Notes: a model not told the origin generated them from the letters alone. A DNA stretch of 45,285 nt from an uncultured Myxococcales bacterium (GCA_937872925.1 CALMUT010000020.1:1-45285), one strand, 5' to 3'; shown: positions 33,029 through 41,937, numbered from the stretch's first letter. Translations and numbers: made by a program.

Positions 33029-33069
33029 TTGAGATCGGTCAAGCGCTGCGTACACTGACACGCGCGTCA
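33029..33069 (+). promoter_or_regulatory. Promoter with overlapping TetR-type operator for the HgdB-like gene
   Basis: TTGAGA (33029-33034), a 16 bp spacer and TACACT (33051-33056) are followed by the palindrome TGACACGCGCGTCA (33056-33069), sharing the last base of the -10. The layout and the flanking GCGTACACTGAC and GTCAGT match the activase promoter at 8101-8141. The ATG is 35 bp downstream, preceded by GAGGAGGA. Confidence 0.65.
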
Positions 33070-33104
33070 GTCAGAGACCGGCGCCCCCGAGGAGGACCCA
33101 AGCC

Positions 33105-34997
33105 ATGACTCAGCACGTCGAGCTCGAGACCAAGAAACGCCTGCCCGTTGCCAATGCCGATCTGCACTTGCAGGCAGAGTTGGACGCCTTCGAAGCCGAG
33201 GAGAAGCGTCGCCTCGGCCTCGAAGACACCGAGCACTGGATCGAGGACATGGCGGACCTAGGCTTCACGAAGAGTGAGAAAGCCAAGGTCACCCTGCTCG
33301 TCGGTGGCTTGACCATGGCCCACGACTACTTCGTCGAAGGAGCGCTGCAAAACCTCGGATACAACGTGGTGGCGATGGAGTGCCCCGACAACGACGCGCT
33401 GCGCGTCGGCAAGGAATTTGGCAACCGCGCTCAGTGCAACCCGACCTACTTCACGGTGGGCAACCTGGTAAAATACCTGATCCACCTGCGCGACGTGAAG
33501 GGCATGTCCACCGCGGACATCATCGACAAGTTCGTGTTCCTCACGGCGGGTGCTTGCGGCCCGTGCCGCTTCGGCATGTACACTACAGAGTACCGCAAGG
33601 CGCTGCGCGACGCGGGCTTCGACGGTTTCCGCGTGATGCTGTTCCAGCAACAGGGAGGCCTGTCCCAAGCCACCGGTGAAGGCAGCGGCCTCGAGCTGGG
33701 GCCCCCCTTCTTCCTGGCCCTGGTGCGCGCCGTCGTCAGCGGTGACGTGCTAAACGCCCTGAGCTACCGCATCCGCCCCTACGAGGTCATCCCCGGCTCC
33801 ACGGACGAAGCCCTGACGCGCTGCAAGCGCATCATCTACGATGCCCTAAAAGACGGCCGCAACGTGCTGTACGCGCTGCACCTGTCCAAGAAGGAGCTAG
33901 CGAAAGTAAAGGTCGATCGCACCAAGATCCGCCCCCGCACCGCCATCATCGGCGAGTTTTGGGCCATGACCACCGAAGGCGACGGCAACTATGCGTTGCA
34001 GCGCTTCCTGGAGAGCGAAAACGCTGAGCCCGACATCCAGATCGTCACGGCATGGATCCTCTACAACATCTGGGAGGTCCACTGGGACACGGAAAACCGC
34101 GCCGCGCTGCGCGGCGCGGACGGCGGCAAGTACGGCCTCAAGGACCTGGACGAAATGGGCGTCTTCACGCGCCGCGTCGGACTATGGGCAGCAGACAAGC
34201 TGCTCCGCGGCGTATTCCAAACCTTCGCCTATGCCGGTGGACTCAAAGGCTACCACCTGGCGGACATGCACGAAGTCGCCGCGGTGGCCGAGCCCCACTA
34301 CAACAACGACCTGCGCGGCGGCGAAGGGCATATGGAGGTGGGCAAACTCATCCTCAACGTCATCAAGAACAAGTGCAACATGACGCTGAGCGTGAAGCCC
34401 TTTGGCTGTATGCCTTCGAGCGGCGTCAGTGACGGCGTGCAGTCTTTGATCACCGAGAAGTACCCCGGCACGATCTACTGCGCAGTTGAAACAAATGGCG
34501 ATGGCGCCGTGAACTTTTACTCCCGCGTGCAGATGTACCTATTCAAAGCCAAGCAAGTGGCGCAGAAGGAAGTGGACGACGCCCTTTCCAAGTACGACAT
34601 CAGCATCGAAGACGTGCAAGCGTACGTCGCCAAGCACCCGCGCATGGCCAGCGCGCTCTACAAACCCGAGCACTACGCGGGCTGCACTAGCGCCGACTTG
34701 ATCCACACCGTTGGCGAGCGCTTGACGATCCCCGGGCACGTGCGAGCGGCAAACGCGGCCAGCAAGATGCTGACGCGTACGGCACAGCTCAGCCTATCAG
34801 CCGCCAAGGCCGCCCCCGCGACCAGCCGTGCGGTCTACGGCGCAGCCAAGGAGCTTGTGGAAATCGCCAAGGAAAAGGGCCCGGACACGGGCGCGGCGCT
34901 GGCCGCGCGCGCGAAGCTCGGCATGGCCCGACTGCTGCCCTTCGGCGACAAGACTGAGCGCGCGAGCCGCAGCGGCTTCGCGGCTGCCGCGGGCTGA
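33105..34997 (+). CDS. HgdB/COG3581-like 2-hydroxyacyl-CoA dehydratase or double-cubane protein
   Basis: A 630-residue cytosolic protein resembling the COG3581 part of the large activase-dehydratase polypeptides. Candidate cluster ligands are Cys93 (MECPD), Cys111 (AQCNPTYF), Cys151 and Cys154 (GACGPCRFG), Cys424 (NKCNMT) and Cys435 (PFGCMPSS), the last being a family hallmark. QQGGLSQATGEGSGLELGP and EAHYNND-type GGEGHMEVGK motifs also fit. The final 80 residues (from about 550) are an Ala-rich helix, not obviously part of the family. Homologues are often encoded with, or fused to, the double ATPase activase; here that gene is 21 kb away but has the same promoter design. The reaction is unknown. 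GAGGAGGA is the ribosome site. Confidence 0.87.
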   Translation: MTQHVELETKKRLPVANADLHLQAELDAFEAEEKRRLGLEDTEHWIEDMADLGFTKSEKAKVTLLVGGLTMAHDYFVEGALQNLGYNVVAMECPDNDALRVGKEFGNRAQCNPTYFTVGNLVKYLIHLRDVKGMSTADIIDKFVFLTAGACGPCRFGMYTTEYRKALRDAGFDGFRVMLFQQQGGLSQATGEGSGLELGPPFFLALVRAVVSGDVLNALSYRIRPYEVIPGSTDEALTRCKRIIYDALKDGRNVLYALHLSKKELAKVKVDRTKIRPRTAIIGEFWAMTTEGDGNYALQRFLESENAEPDIQIVTAWILYNIWEVHWDTENRAALRGADGGKYGLKDLDEMGVFTRRVGLWAADKLLRGVFQTFAYAGGLKGYHLADMHEVAAVAEPHYNNDLRGGEGHMEVGKLILNVIKNKCNMTLSVKPFGCMPSSGVSDGVQSLITEKYPGTIYCAVETNGDGAVNFYSRVQMYLFKAKQVAQKEVDDALSKYDISIEDVQAYVAKHPRMASALYKPEHYAGCTSADLIHTVGERLTIPGHVRAANAASKMLTRTAQLSLSAAKAAPATSRAVYGAAKELVEIAKEKGPDTGAALAARAKLGMARLLPFGDKTERASRSGFAAAAG

Positions 34998-35009
34998 ACC
35001 CTCTGATAG

Positions 35010-35035
35010 ACTCGCGCCATGGGGATGGCGCGAGT
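35010..35035 (+). promoter_or_regulatory. Hairpin with the next gene's start codon in its loop
   Basis: ACTCGCGCC (35010-35018) pairs perfectly with GGCGCGAGT (35027-35035), leaving an 8-nt loop ATGGGGAT. The loop begins with the ATG (35019) of the next gene, and ATG 35025 spans the loop edge. The stem is followed by TTCTT. It may be a terminator for the HgdB-like gene or a translational control element. Confidence 0.55.
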
Positions 35036-36260
35036 TTCTTGGTTGGGTGTTTGCGCCCTGTCGATCGCCGCTGCGGCATGCGGCGGCGACGACGACAGCG
35101 GCGCGGGGACCGGCGGCAACGCAGGTGCGGCTGGCGCGGGAGGTGCCAGTTCTGGTGGCTCGAGTAGCGGCGGCAACGCGGGTGCGGCTGGCTCCGGGCT
35201 GACTGCCGGCAGCGGCGCCGGCGGCAGCGCGGGAAGCAGTGGCAGCGGAACGGGCGGCGCCGGAACGGGCGGTGCGGGAACCGGCGGTGCTGGAACGGGC
35301 GGCGCGGGAACCGGAGGCGCGGGAACCGGGGGCGCGGGAACCGGAGGCGCAGCAACGGGCGGCTCTGGGGGCAACGTTGACATTCCCAGCGGCGGGACGA
35401 TCTTGTTCCAGGAAAAATTCGACGACGCGAACTTCACGGCGCGCGGCTGGTACGACGGCTCCCAGGGCACCATCAGCACCACGGAAAAGGCGCCTGGCAG
35501 CAGCAGCTCGTATCAGTGCGCCTTCGCCTCGGGCGCGACGACATGCACCAACGGCAAACCAGCGCGCCACAAGTTCACGCCCAGTGAGTCCGTGTATGCC
35601 AGCTTCTGGCTCAAGTTCAGCCCAAACTGGGTCGGATCCGGCAAGGCGTATCACCCCCATATGTTCCACTTCATCAACGACAAGGACAGCGACTACGTCG
35701 GCCCCGCGTCTTCCTTCCTGACCACCTACATGGAGGTCGTCAATGGCAAGGCGTTCTTAGGGCTGCAAGACAGCAAGAACGTCGATACCAGCTGCATCCT
35801 GCGCAACAACGACACCTTCGTTGGCTGCAACGGCAACTTCAATACCTACGTGTTCACCGAAAACCGCTCCGTGTGCGCCTGCAACGGACTGCTGGGTGAT
35901 CTGGATGGCCGCGACTGTTTCTCCACCGGCGCCAGCAGTTGGTACAGCGCCCGAAGCTGGACCAAGGACAACGCCTTCGTGAACGCAGCCGGGCCGAACT
36001 ACAAAGCCGATTGGCACTTCGTCGAAGTCTATTTCGAGATGAACTCGATCGTCGCCGGAAAAGGCGTGGCCGACGGCAAGCTGCGTTGGGTGCAAGATGG
36101 CGTCACGCTCATCAAGTACGACAAGATCTTGATGCGCACGGGAGCCAACCCAACCCTGAAGTTCAAGCAGTTCGCGATGTTGCCCTACATCGGCGACGGC
36201 TCCCCCGTCGCCCAGTCGTATTGGGTCGACGATCTCACCGTCGCGACGAAGAAACCCTGA
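35019..36260 (+). CDS. Lipoprotein with a jelly-roll (LamG/polysaccharide lyase-like) domain
   Basis: A 413-residue lipoprotein. The signal ends in AAAAC (Cys21), followed by GGDDDSGAG and a long Gly/Thr/Ala linker to about residue 120, encoded partly by a 15-bp tandem repeat. The C-terminal 280 residues form a beta-sandwich-like domain: FQEKFDDANFTARGWYDG, YASFWLKFSPNW, YHPHMFHFINDKDS and the terminal QSYWVDDLTVATK. The overall order resembles concanavalin-like domains that bind or cleave polysaccharides; catalytic residues cannot be assigned. The start is ATG 35019 or 35025, either within a strong hairpin loop. It is 21 bp after the HgdB-like gene on the same strand, but there is no reason to think they share a function. 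Confidence 0.8.
   Translation: MGMARVSWLGVCALSIAAAACGGDDDSGAGTGGNAGAAGAGGASSGGSSSGGNAGAAGSGLTAGSGAGGSAGSSGSGTGGAGTGGAGTGGAGTGGAGTGGAGTGGAGTGGAATGGSGGNVDIPSGGTILFQEKFDDANFTARGWYDGSQGTISTTEKAPGSSSSYQCAFASGATTCTNGKPARHKFTPSESVYASFWLKFSPNWVGSGKAYHPHMFHFINDKDSDYVGPASSFLTTYMEVVNGKAFLGLQDSKNVDTSCILRNNDTFVGCNGNFNTYVFTENRSVCACNGLLGDLDGRDCFSTGASSWYSARSWTKDNAFVNAAGPNYKADWHFVEVYFEMNSIVAGKGVADGKLRWVQDGVTLIKYDKILMRTGANPTLKFKQFAMLPYIGDGSPVAQSYWVDDLTVATKKP
35247..35366 (+). repeat. 15-bp tandem repeat encoding the Gly-Thr-Gly-Gly-Ala linker
   Basis: Seven 15-bp units of the form GGAACSGGNGGYGCN, plus one degenerate eighth unit, run from 35247 to 35366. They encode GTGGA repeats in the lipoprotein linker. 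Units differ mainly at third codon positions, so copy number may vary between strains. Confidence 0.8.
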
Positions 36261-36344
36261 GCGAGCGGCAGTCCGCGGTCGCGCTTTTGGCGGCCACCTT
36301 GAGGAAGCTGACGCGATCCGACCTGGACGACTGTGACAGGAACA

Positions 36345-37655
36345 CTAGGGGAAGCTGAGCAGGAAAGCGCCTTCATGCTGAACGAGGGGCGGTCCAAGGT
36401 CGATCATCCCTGTCGTTCTGCCTGCTAGCCGGATGCCGCCCCCCTCGTCCCTGATCATTGCGTCGACTGATACGGTACCGTTGTTCCAAGACTCAAGCAC
36501 TTGAAACCACTTCATCTTCCCGTCATTTCCCAACTTGGCTAGGAACTGCCCGTTGCCCCCAATTGTACCCGCCTTACCGTCGCTGAAGGCGAATTGCTTC
36601 GCGCTTAGGTAGGCTCCGCTAGCGTCCGCAGTGAGGCCAAAGCGCTCGTCGCCAAAGGTGTACACGAAGCTTAGCATCCCGTCGGGTGCGAACGCGGCCA
36701 AGGCGTTCTGCGTCTCGGCGGTGCACAACGGCCGACCAACTGCACCGAACGAAAGTGCGGCGCCTTCGGTCTCGAAACCAACGAACACCATGGCGTTCGA
36801 GGCAGCCAGAGAAGCAGGCCACTTCGGGGATACGCCGCCAAGCAGAATGTGCCAGCGGTAGGATAGAGACTTGGTGTAGGCCACAAGCACGTTCGTGGGG
36901 CCCGCCAGCAGCTCCGACTTCGCGCCGGGAAAGACCAGCTCGCCGTCGGCATTTAGCACCACGTACACCTCACCGTTCGGCGCCGCCGCCATGGCGCTGA
37001 TGGATGTAAGGCCCTGCGTTGCGATCGGCGTCGACGCAACTTCCACAAGGTCGGAGTCGATGGTGAGCAGGCTGTCCCCATTCTTTCGCGGCGGCCAGAA
37101 AGCGATCGCGACGTCGTCGCCGCGAGATGCCAATTCGAAATCCTGTACGTTCGCTTCCAGGGAAAGCGTGGTCTTGACTTGATCGTCCGAGAAACTCCAA
37201 AGCGCGAGAGCGGGCAGTGGTCCAGGCGATTGGCCGGAGATTGTGTCGCCTGGGAGCGCGTTCACGGCATAGACGAAGCGAGGCCCCGCGCCCGCCAATG
37301 CTCCACCGGGCCTCGGTAGCGTGACAGCTTCGGAAGAGCCGACCACGAGGAGACTGCTGTCCGGAACACCCTCCAGTATCGCCACTGTGTTGTATTTGTT
37401 GAGTGCAAGCCCGGTGATCTTCGGATCTGGCATGTACAGGCCAGTCTTCTGCACCAACAATCCAAGGCCGGCCCTAGGATCTGCTCCGACGCTTGATAGC
37501 CGCCCCACACACACCGGGATCGTGCCCGTGTCGGTGTCCTCAGCGGCGTCGACTTTGCCAGCGTCATCCGAAGCCAGTAGCTCGCCTGGTTCGTTTCCGA
37601 GGACCTGATTGCACCCCAGGCTGAGCATTACGAATGTGATCCAAGGCGCACGCAC
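36345..37655 (-). CDS. Lipoprotein with beta-propeller-like repeats, third gene of a kinase operon
   Basis: A 436-residue lipoprotein. The GTG start at 37655 shares its G with the TAG stop of the preceding gene (TAGTG), and GGGAGG lies 6 bp before it. The signal ends in LSLGC (Cys15 from GTG), then an Asp-rich region (NEPGELLASDDAGKVDAAED). The rest has short beta-repeat segments of beta-propeller or bacterial Ig type (NTVAILEGVPDSSLLVVG, ALAAFAPDGMLSFVYTFGDERFG, GGIRLAGRTTGMIDLGPP). I do not recognise a catalytic motif. Its tight coupling to the kinase and PEGA genes suggests it is an envelope partner of that signalling operon. Confidence 0.78.
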   Translation of the reverse strand: MRAPWITFVMLSLGCNQVLGNEPGELLASDDAGKVDAAEDTDTGTIPVCVGRLSSVGADPRAGLGLLVQKTGLYMPDPKITGLALNKYNTVAILEGVPDSSLLVVGSSEAVTLPRPGGALAGAGPRFVYAVNALPGDTISGQSPGPLPALALWSFSDDQVKTTLSLEANVQDFELASRGDDVAIAFWPPRKNGDSLLTIDSDLVEVASTPIATQGLTSISAMAAAPNGEVYVVLNADGELVFPGAKSELLAGPTNVLVAYTKSLSYRWHILLGGVSPKWPASLAASNAMVFVGFETEGAALSFGAVGRPLCTAETQNALAAFAPDGMLSFVYTFGDERFGLTADASGAYLSAKQFAFSDGKAGTIGGNGQFLAKLGNDGKMKWFQVLESWNNGTVSVDAMIRDEGGGIRLAGRTTGMIDLGPPLVQHEGAFLLSFP

Positions 37656-38644
37656 TAGAACCTCCCTTCCAGGCGGACGCGCGCGCCGCTGCCGGAAAGT
37701 TGCGCGGCAGTGCTCAGGGCAGAGGCCTCGGGCGCCGTGAACCACAACGTGGCGGCCACGGCGACACCGACGCCGCCCGCGGCGAATCCGAGCGTCGACC
37801 AGTTGCCAGCGCCAATTGCTGCCTCGCGCGCGTCGACGCCGTCCTGGCTTCGGCAGCGCGAGCCGTCGCACTCCGAGTCCGCCTCGGACTTCTTCCCCAT
37901 CGACTGCAGGCCGAAGTACGTTCCCACGCCCAGCGCCACAACTCCGACGGCCGCGGCGCCCACGGCAAGGGTGCGCTGGGTACCAAACGGGTCATGGTGA
38001 CGAGTCGGCACGACGTCTGGCGGCCGAGCTACGCGCTGCGGTAGCGACTCCGCGCGATTCGTGCGGCGCTGCACCATCGACTTGAGAAGCGGAACCGCGA
38101 CGCTTACCGTGCCCGGCGCGCGTATGGTGAGCACCTTCTCCCACGAGTGGTGCCCGGGTGCCTCGGCGCGGATTGAATATCTGCCCGGATCAACCGGTGT
38201 CGCAACAGCGTAGTTGCGGTCCGACAGCAACGTGTTGTTGCGTCGTACCTCCAACCCGGGCACTCGCGACGTGCTCGGGACGTCGATGCGTATCAGGCTC
38301 ATTCGCGGGCCGAGGCGCTCTAGTCGATCCTTCGCGGCCTGCTCACGGTCGCCGCGTCCATCCTTCCTGGCCTGTGCCAATGCGGCACCGTAGGTATGGA
38401 ATGCACTCGCGGTCTTTTCTGCACGGTCGTAGCAGTCTGCCAAGTGCAGCAGCGTACCTCCCGCCGGATCCAAGCGCTGGCTCTCTGCGAACTTCGCGCA
38501 GGCCCGTTCCAAGCGTCCTTCCTCCACCAGGCGTTTGCCGTCGTCGAACGCGGCTTGCGCCGCCGCGGGTTCTTCGGCGCGAGCCAGGCCGTACCACCCG
38601 ATCAGCGCCAAGCACGTGGCGACAGCGAGCGAGCGGCGCTTCAC
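37655..38644 (-). CDS. Secreted or membrane-anchored TPR-PEGA protein
   Basis: A 329-residue protein. A signal peptide (residues 1-23) is followed by TPR-like helices at about 25-105 (AAFDDGKRLVEEGRLERACAKFAESQRLDP, AEKTASAFHTYGAALAQA), a PEGA-like domain at 115-185 (VPGLEVRRNNTLL, VDPGRYSIRAEAPGH), a basic linker and two hydrophobic segments near 225-245 and 285-305. The final GTG start overlaps the kinase TGA by 4 bp (GTGA), and the stop overlaps the next gene. PEGA domains occur in surface-layer and envelope proteins. It is probably exported by, and coupled to, the kinase operon. Confidence 0.85.
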   Translation of the reverse strand: MKRRSLAVATCLALIGWYGLARAEEPAAAQAAFDDGKRLVEEGRLERACAKFAESQRLDPAGGTLLHLADCYDRAEKTASAFHTYGAALAQARKDGRGDREQAAKDRLERLGPRMSLIRIDVPSTSRVPGLEVRRNNTLLSDRNYAVATPVDPGRYSIRAEAPGHHSWEKVLTIRAPGTVSVAVPLLKSMVQRRTNRAESLPQRVARPPDVVPTRHHDPFGTQRTLAVGAAAVGVVALGVGTYFGLQSMGKKSEADSECDGSRCRSQDGVDAREAAIGAGNWSTLGFAAGGVGVAVAATLWFTAPEASALSTAAQLSGSGARVRLEGRF

Positions 38645-40158
38645 GTCCGGTCTCCGGGCAGCGCCACTGCGGCGGATGCTGGTGGTGGCTTTGGCACGGG
38701 TTTCGACGCAGGGAGCGCCGCCGGTGCCACCGTCTCGGGAGGCGGAGCGGCGGATTTGGAACCCGTGCCCTTTGTCTGCCCAGTGGGTTTCGGCGGAACG
38801 GAGTTCCGCGGGGCATGTGCCCTAGATGCCGGCCGTCTTACCACAGGCTCATGCGGTGTGGTCGCGGATGGCTCCGGTTGCGCGCTCGCGCCGCCGTCGA
38901 CAGGCTCATCGGTGCGTTCGGAGACCAGCGTACGCTTGGGCGAGGTAGGCGCCTCGCTCGGGACCGGCGTGCCCGCCCCGGCCGTTTCGGCGACGGACGG
39001 CGCGGAAACGGAAAGCGCCCAGCGCACCGACAGCGTCGCCACGAGGGAAACTGCCGCCACGCCGGCGAGCGCAACCAGCACATGCACGACAGGACTTGGA
39101 CCGCCACTTCGCGTCGCCCCCCATGCGTCTTGGGTCTGCTCCAGTTCGGTTGGCGTCGGAGGGGACGCGCTCTCTCTGTCGACGTGCCCGCTTGAGGGCG
39201 AGCGATCCCGACGCGCCACCGTTCCGGACATGGGTGTGGGCGTGTGGCCCATGGGGGGAGTCACCGCGTTGGCCCGGGTAGCTTGAACAGTCTGTGGCTC
39301 TGCCGTCCCACGCAACGCCGTGACCAACTCGCCTACGCTCTGAAAGCGATCTTCGCTCCGCTTCTGTAAACAGCGAAGGATCACGGCTTCCGTCGCTGCG
39401 GGCAGAAGAGCATCCACACTCGGAGGCTGAGGCGCGTCGTTGACTATACTGAGACAGATCCCGGGAAGTGTGTCCGCGTCGAAGGGCAAGCGCCCGGTGC
39501 ACAACTGATACAAAACCACGCCGAGCGACCAAATGTCCGTCCGGTGATCTGAGTCCCGTGTGGAACGCAACTGCTCGGGCGACATGTAGTGGGGTGAGCC
39601 CATCACCGCGGCTGTACGCGTAATGTCATCCTTGGTGCTCAGGCTCATTTTCGCGATGCCGAAGTCCAACACCTTGACCAATCTCTTGCCCTCACCGCGG
39701 GCTGCCAAGAACAAGTTCTGTGGCTTCAAGTCACGGTGAACGATGCCCACGGAGTGAGCCTCGCAGATCGCCTCCGCAGCTTGCAGCACGTACTCCACGG
39801 CTTCCTCCGCGGGCAACCGGCCTCGCACGGCCAGCTCGGTGGCTAGGTCCCGACCTTCGAGGTACTCCATCACCAGATAGGGTTCGCCGGAGTTCAGTGT
39901 GCCCACGTCATGCACTCGGACGATGTTCTGGCTCTTGAGCCGCGCAAGGGCTCGACCCTCTTTCAGAAATCTCGCCACAGCCGCCCCGTCCGAACAAGCC
40001 TCACGCCGCAAAAACTTCAATGCGACCGGAATCTCCAAGTCGACGTGGTGTGCAGCGACCACAACGCCCATGCCACCTTCACCGAGCAGCCGCTCGATTC
40101 GAAACTTGCCTCCGAGTAGCTGGCCAACCGCGATGGGGACGGGCATGTCTACAGCCAT
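38641..40158 (-). CDS. Ser/Thr protein kinase (Hanks/PknB-like), membrane-anchored
   Basis: A 505-residue transmembrane kinase. The catalytic domain (residues 17-285) has the glycine loop LGEGGMGVVVAA, Lys48 in VALKFL, HRDLKPQN (Asp143) and DFGIAK (Asp165), and ends with typical APE-equivalent MSPEQL and RPFDADT-like elements. An unstructured Pro-rich linker (about 300-365) is followed by one transmembrane segment at about 370-395 (VVHVLVALAGVAAVSLVATL) and a Pro/Ala/Thr-rich external tail. ATG 40158 starts just before the domain; upstream ATG 40290 is in an unconserved extension. It is the first gene of an operon with the TPR-PEGA and beta-repeat lipoprotein genes. Confidence 0.92.
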   Translation of the reverse strand: MAVDMPVPIAVGQLLGGKFRIERLLGEGGMGVVVAAHHVDLEIPVALKFLRREACSDGAAVARFLKEGRALARLKSQNIVRVHDVGTLNSGEPYLVMEYLEGRDLATELAVRGRLPAEEAVEYVLQAAEAICEAHSVGIVHRDLKPQNLFLAARGEGKRLVKVLDFGIAKMSLSTKDDITRTAAVMGSPHYMSPEQLRSTRDSDHRTDIWSLGVVLYQLCTGRLPFDADTLPGICLSIVNDAPQPPSVDALLPAATEAVILRCLQKRSEDRFQSVGELVTALRGTAEPQTVQATRANAVTPPMGHTPTPMSGTVARRDRSPSSGHVDRESASPPTPTELEQTQDAWGATRSGGPSPVVHVLVALAGVAAVSLVATLSVRWALSVSAPSVAETAGAGTPVPSEAPTSPKRTLVSERTDEPVDGGASAQPEPSATTPHEPVVRRPASRAHAPRNSVPPKPTGQTKGTGSKSAAPPPETVAPAALPASKPVPKPPPASAAVALPGDRT

Positions 40159-40317
40159 GAGTGTAGTCCAGCCATCATCGTCCGCAACACGACGTGCTTC
40201 GGCGGCCCACCTGCCATCCAGCAAGCTCCATTTGCAACAGGCCGCAGAACCTGAGTCAAGTACGCGGGGTCCTGACGCATACGGGCTCAAGTCGAAGGTA
40301 TGGCCCTGGACCGCGCT

Positions 40318-41682
40318 TTAGCGGCAGCCTTGGGTACCCAGCGTGGTCGTTTCTGTCAGGGTAGTGCACTGGTAAAGCGTTGCAGCTTGACCGCAGAAAA
40401 CCGCGCCACGGAATCCACTGGTCACGCACAGCGGGCTGCATGGCGAAGGCGAGCAGCCAAGGTTGTACCCGGGTTTTGGGAACGCCGTGCCACACATAGC
40501 GCAACTGGCGCTGCCGAGGTTCGGGTATTGGGTGCTCTGCGCGTTGTCGCAGTTGTAGTCGTAGTTGCCCGTGGGGCTGCCCTCGCGGCCCACGGTGAAG
40601 TACTGGGTCTGGCCAGGTTTCGCCGCTGAGTTTTGATCGTAGCAATCTTGGCTATTGCTGACGTAGCCGCTGGCGGCGGGCCCGCTGGTCGAGCAACCGA
40701 GGGTCTTGTTGCCCGGGTCCCCGTAGCTGTCGGTGTCCGAATCGCGGTACCAATCCACGCACGCCTCGCTACCGCCACACACCTTGCCGTTGCAGTTGCA
40801 GGTGCCTGTGGAGCAGCTGAAGTTCGCGCCGGTGCACGCGGTGTTGCAGCAGGTACCGCCCGCGCAGAAGTTACTTTTGCACCAACTTGGCGCGCTGCAG
40901 CTGTTGCCGTTGTCGCGCTTGGCTTCGCATTTCTTGCTGGTCGTGTTGCAGAAATAGCCCGTGACGCAGTCCGGGTCCGCGGCACACACGGTCTTGCATG
41001 CGGTCGCGCCGCAGACATAGGGCGCACACGGTTTTGTCACCGCTTTGCACGCACCCGCGCCGTCACACGTGGGCGTGCTCTGGGTTGCGCCGGCACAGGT
41101 CGACGCGCCACAACTCGCCGGTGCTGGGTACTGACACGCGCCACTGCCGTTGCACGCGCCGGCGCAGGCGCTGTCCGCCGCCGCGCCGCCGACGCAGTCC
41201 TTGTCCGGATCCTTGTCCGGATACGCGGTGCAGCTGCCGAGCTTGCCGGCAACCGCGCAGCCCTCGCACACGCCGTCGCAGGCGGTGTTGCAGCAAACGT
41301 CATCGACGCACTTGCCGCTCAGGCAGTTCCCGCCGCTGGTGCAGCTGGCGCCATTCGGCAACGTGCCAACCCCCGCGTCGCCGGCCGCGCCCGCGACTCC
41401 ACCGGACCCCGAAGTGCCGGCGGTGCCGCCCGCGCCAGAGTCCGCGCCCGCGGTGCCGCCGGCTGTTCCGCCAGAGCCGCTACTTCCCGCTGCAGCAGCT
41501 GTGCCGCCCGCGCCGCTACCCCCCGCTTGCCCTCCAAGTCCGGCCTCGGCGCCGGCGCTACCGCCCGCTGAGCTAGGCGAAAAGGATTCGTCGGAACAAC
41601 CCACGGCGCTCACGCCACCAAGGGCCAACCCAGAGACCAACACTGCCAGCCGAAAGCGTCCTCGACCCGATGCGGATTTCAT
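40318..41682 (-). CDS. Cys-rich lipoprotein with Gly-rich linker
   Basis: A 454-residue lipoprotein. The signal ends in SAVGC, followed by SDESFSPSS and a Gly/Ala/Ser linker to about residue 100. The remaining 350 residues hold more than 40 Cys in short motifs (CTSGGNCLSGKCVDDVCC, CDGVCEGCAV, CSAPSWCKSNFC), a pattern of disulfide-rich repeats seen in myxobacterial surface proteins. I do not recognise a catalytic fold; a stretch YRDSDTDSYGD resembles a short thrombospondin/EF-hand-like metal site. ATG 41682 has a good AAAGGGG ribosome site 7 bp upstream; an upstream in-frame extension lacks a signal peptide. Probably a surface structural or binding protein. Confidence 0.8.
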   Translation of the reverse strand: MKSASGRGRFRLAVLVSGLALGGVSAVGCSDESFSPSSAGGSAGAEAGLGGQAGGSGAGGTAAAAGSSGSGGTAGGTAGADSGAGGTAGTSGSGGVAGAAGDAGVGTLPNGASCTSGGNCLSGKCVDDVCCNTACDGVCEGCAVAGKLGSCTAYPDKDPDKDCVGGAAADSACAGACNGSGACQYPAPASCGASTCAGATQSTPTCDGAGACKAVTKPCAPYVCGATACKTVCAADPDCVTGYFCNTTSKKCEAKRDNGNSCSAPSWCKSNFCAGGTCCNTACTGANFSCSTGTCNCNGKVCGGSEACVDWYRDSDTDSYGDPGNKTLGCSTSGPAASGYVSNSQDCYDQNSAAKPGQTQYFTVGREGSPTGNYDYNCDNAQSTQYPNLGSASCAMCGTAFPKPGYNLGCSPSPCSPLCVTSGFRGAVFCGQAATLYQCTTLTETTTLGTQGCR

Positions 41683-41937
41683 CTCAACACCCCTTTGTCC
41701 ACCGGCCCACCTGAGGGGCCCGATTCGCGGGGCGAAGCTAGCACAACCGGAAAACTCAGCCCAACGCCATTGGTTGGGCCCGGCGGCTGAGACGAGGTCC
41801 GTTGCGCGCGGCTGGCTGGCGGTGAGCGCCGACACTGAGCAAAAAGGCGTCATCCAAGCTGGACACGCCATGCCCTCGGCGTGCCGTGCCCTCGGGCGCC
41901 GCGCGGCCATGCACGCGCGGCGCCACCGGGTCCGCGT

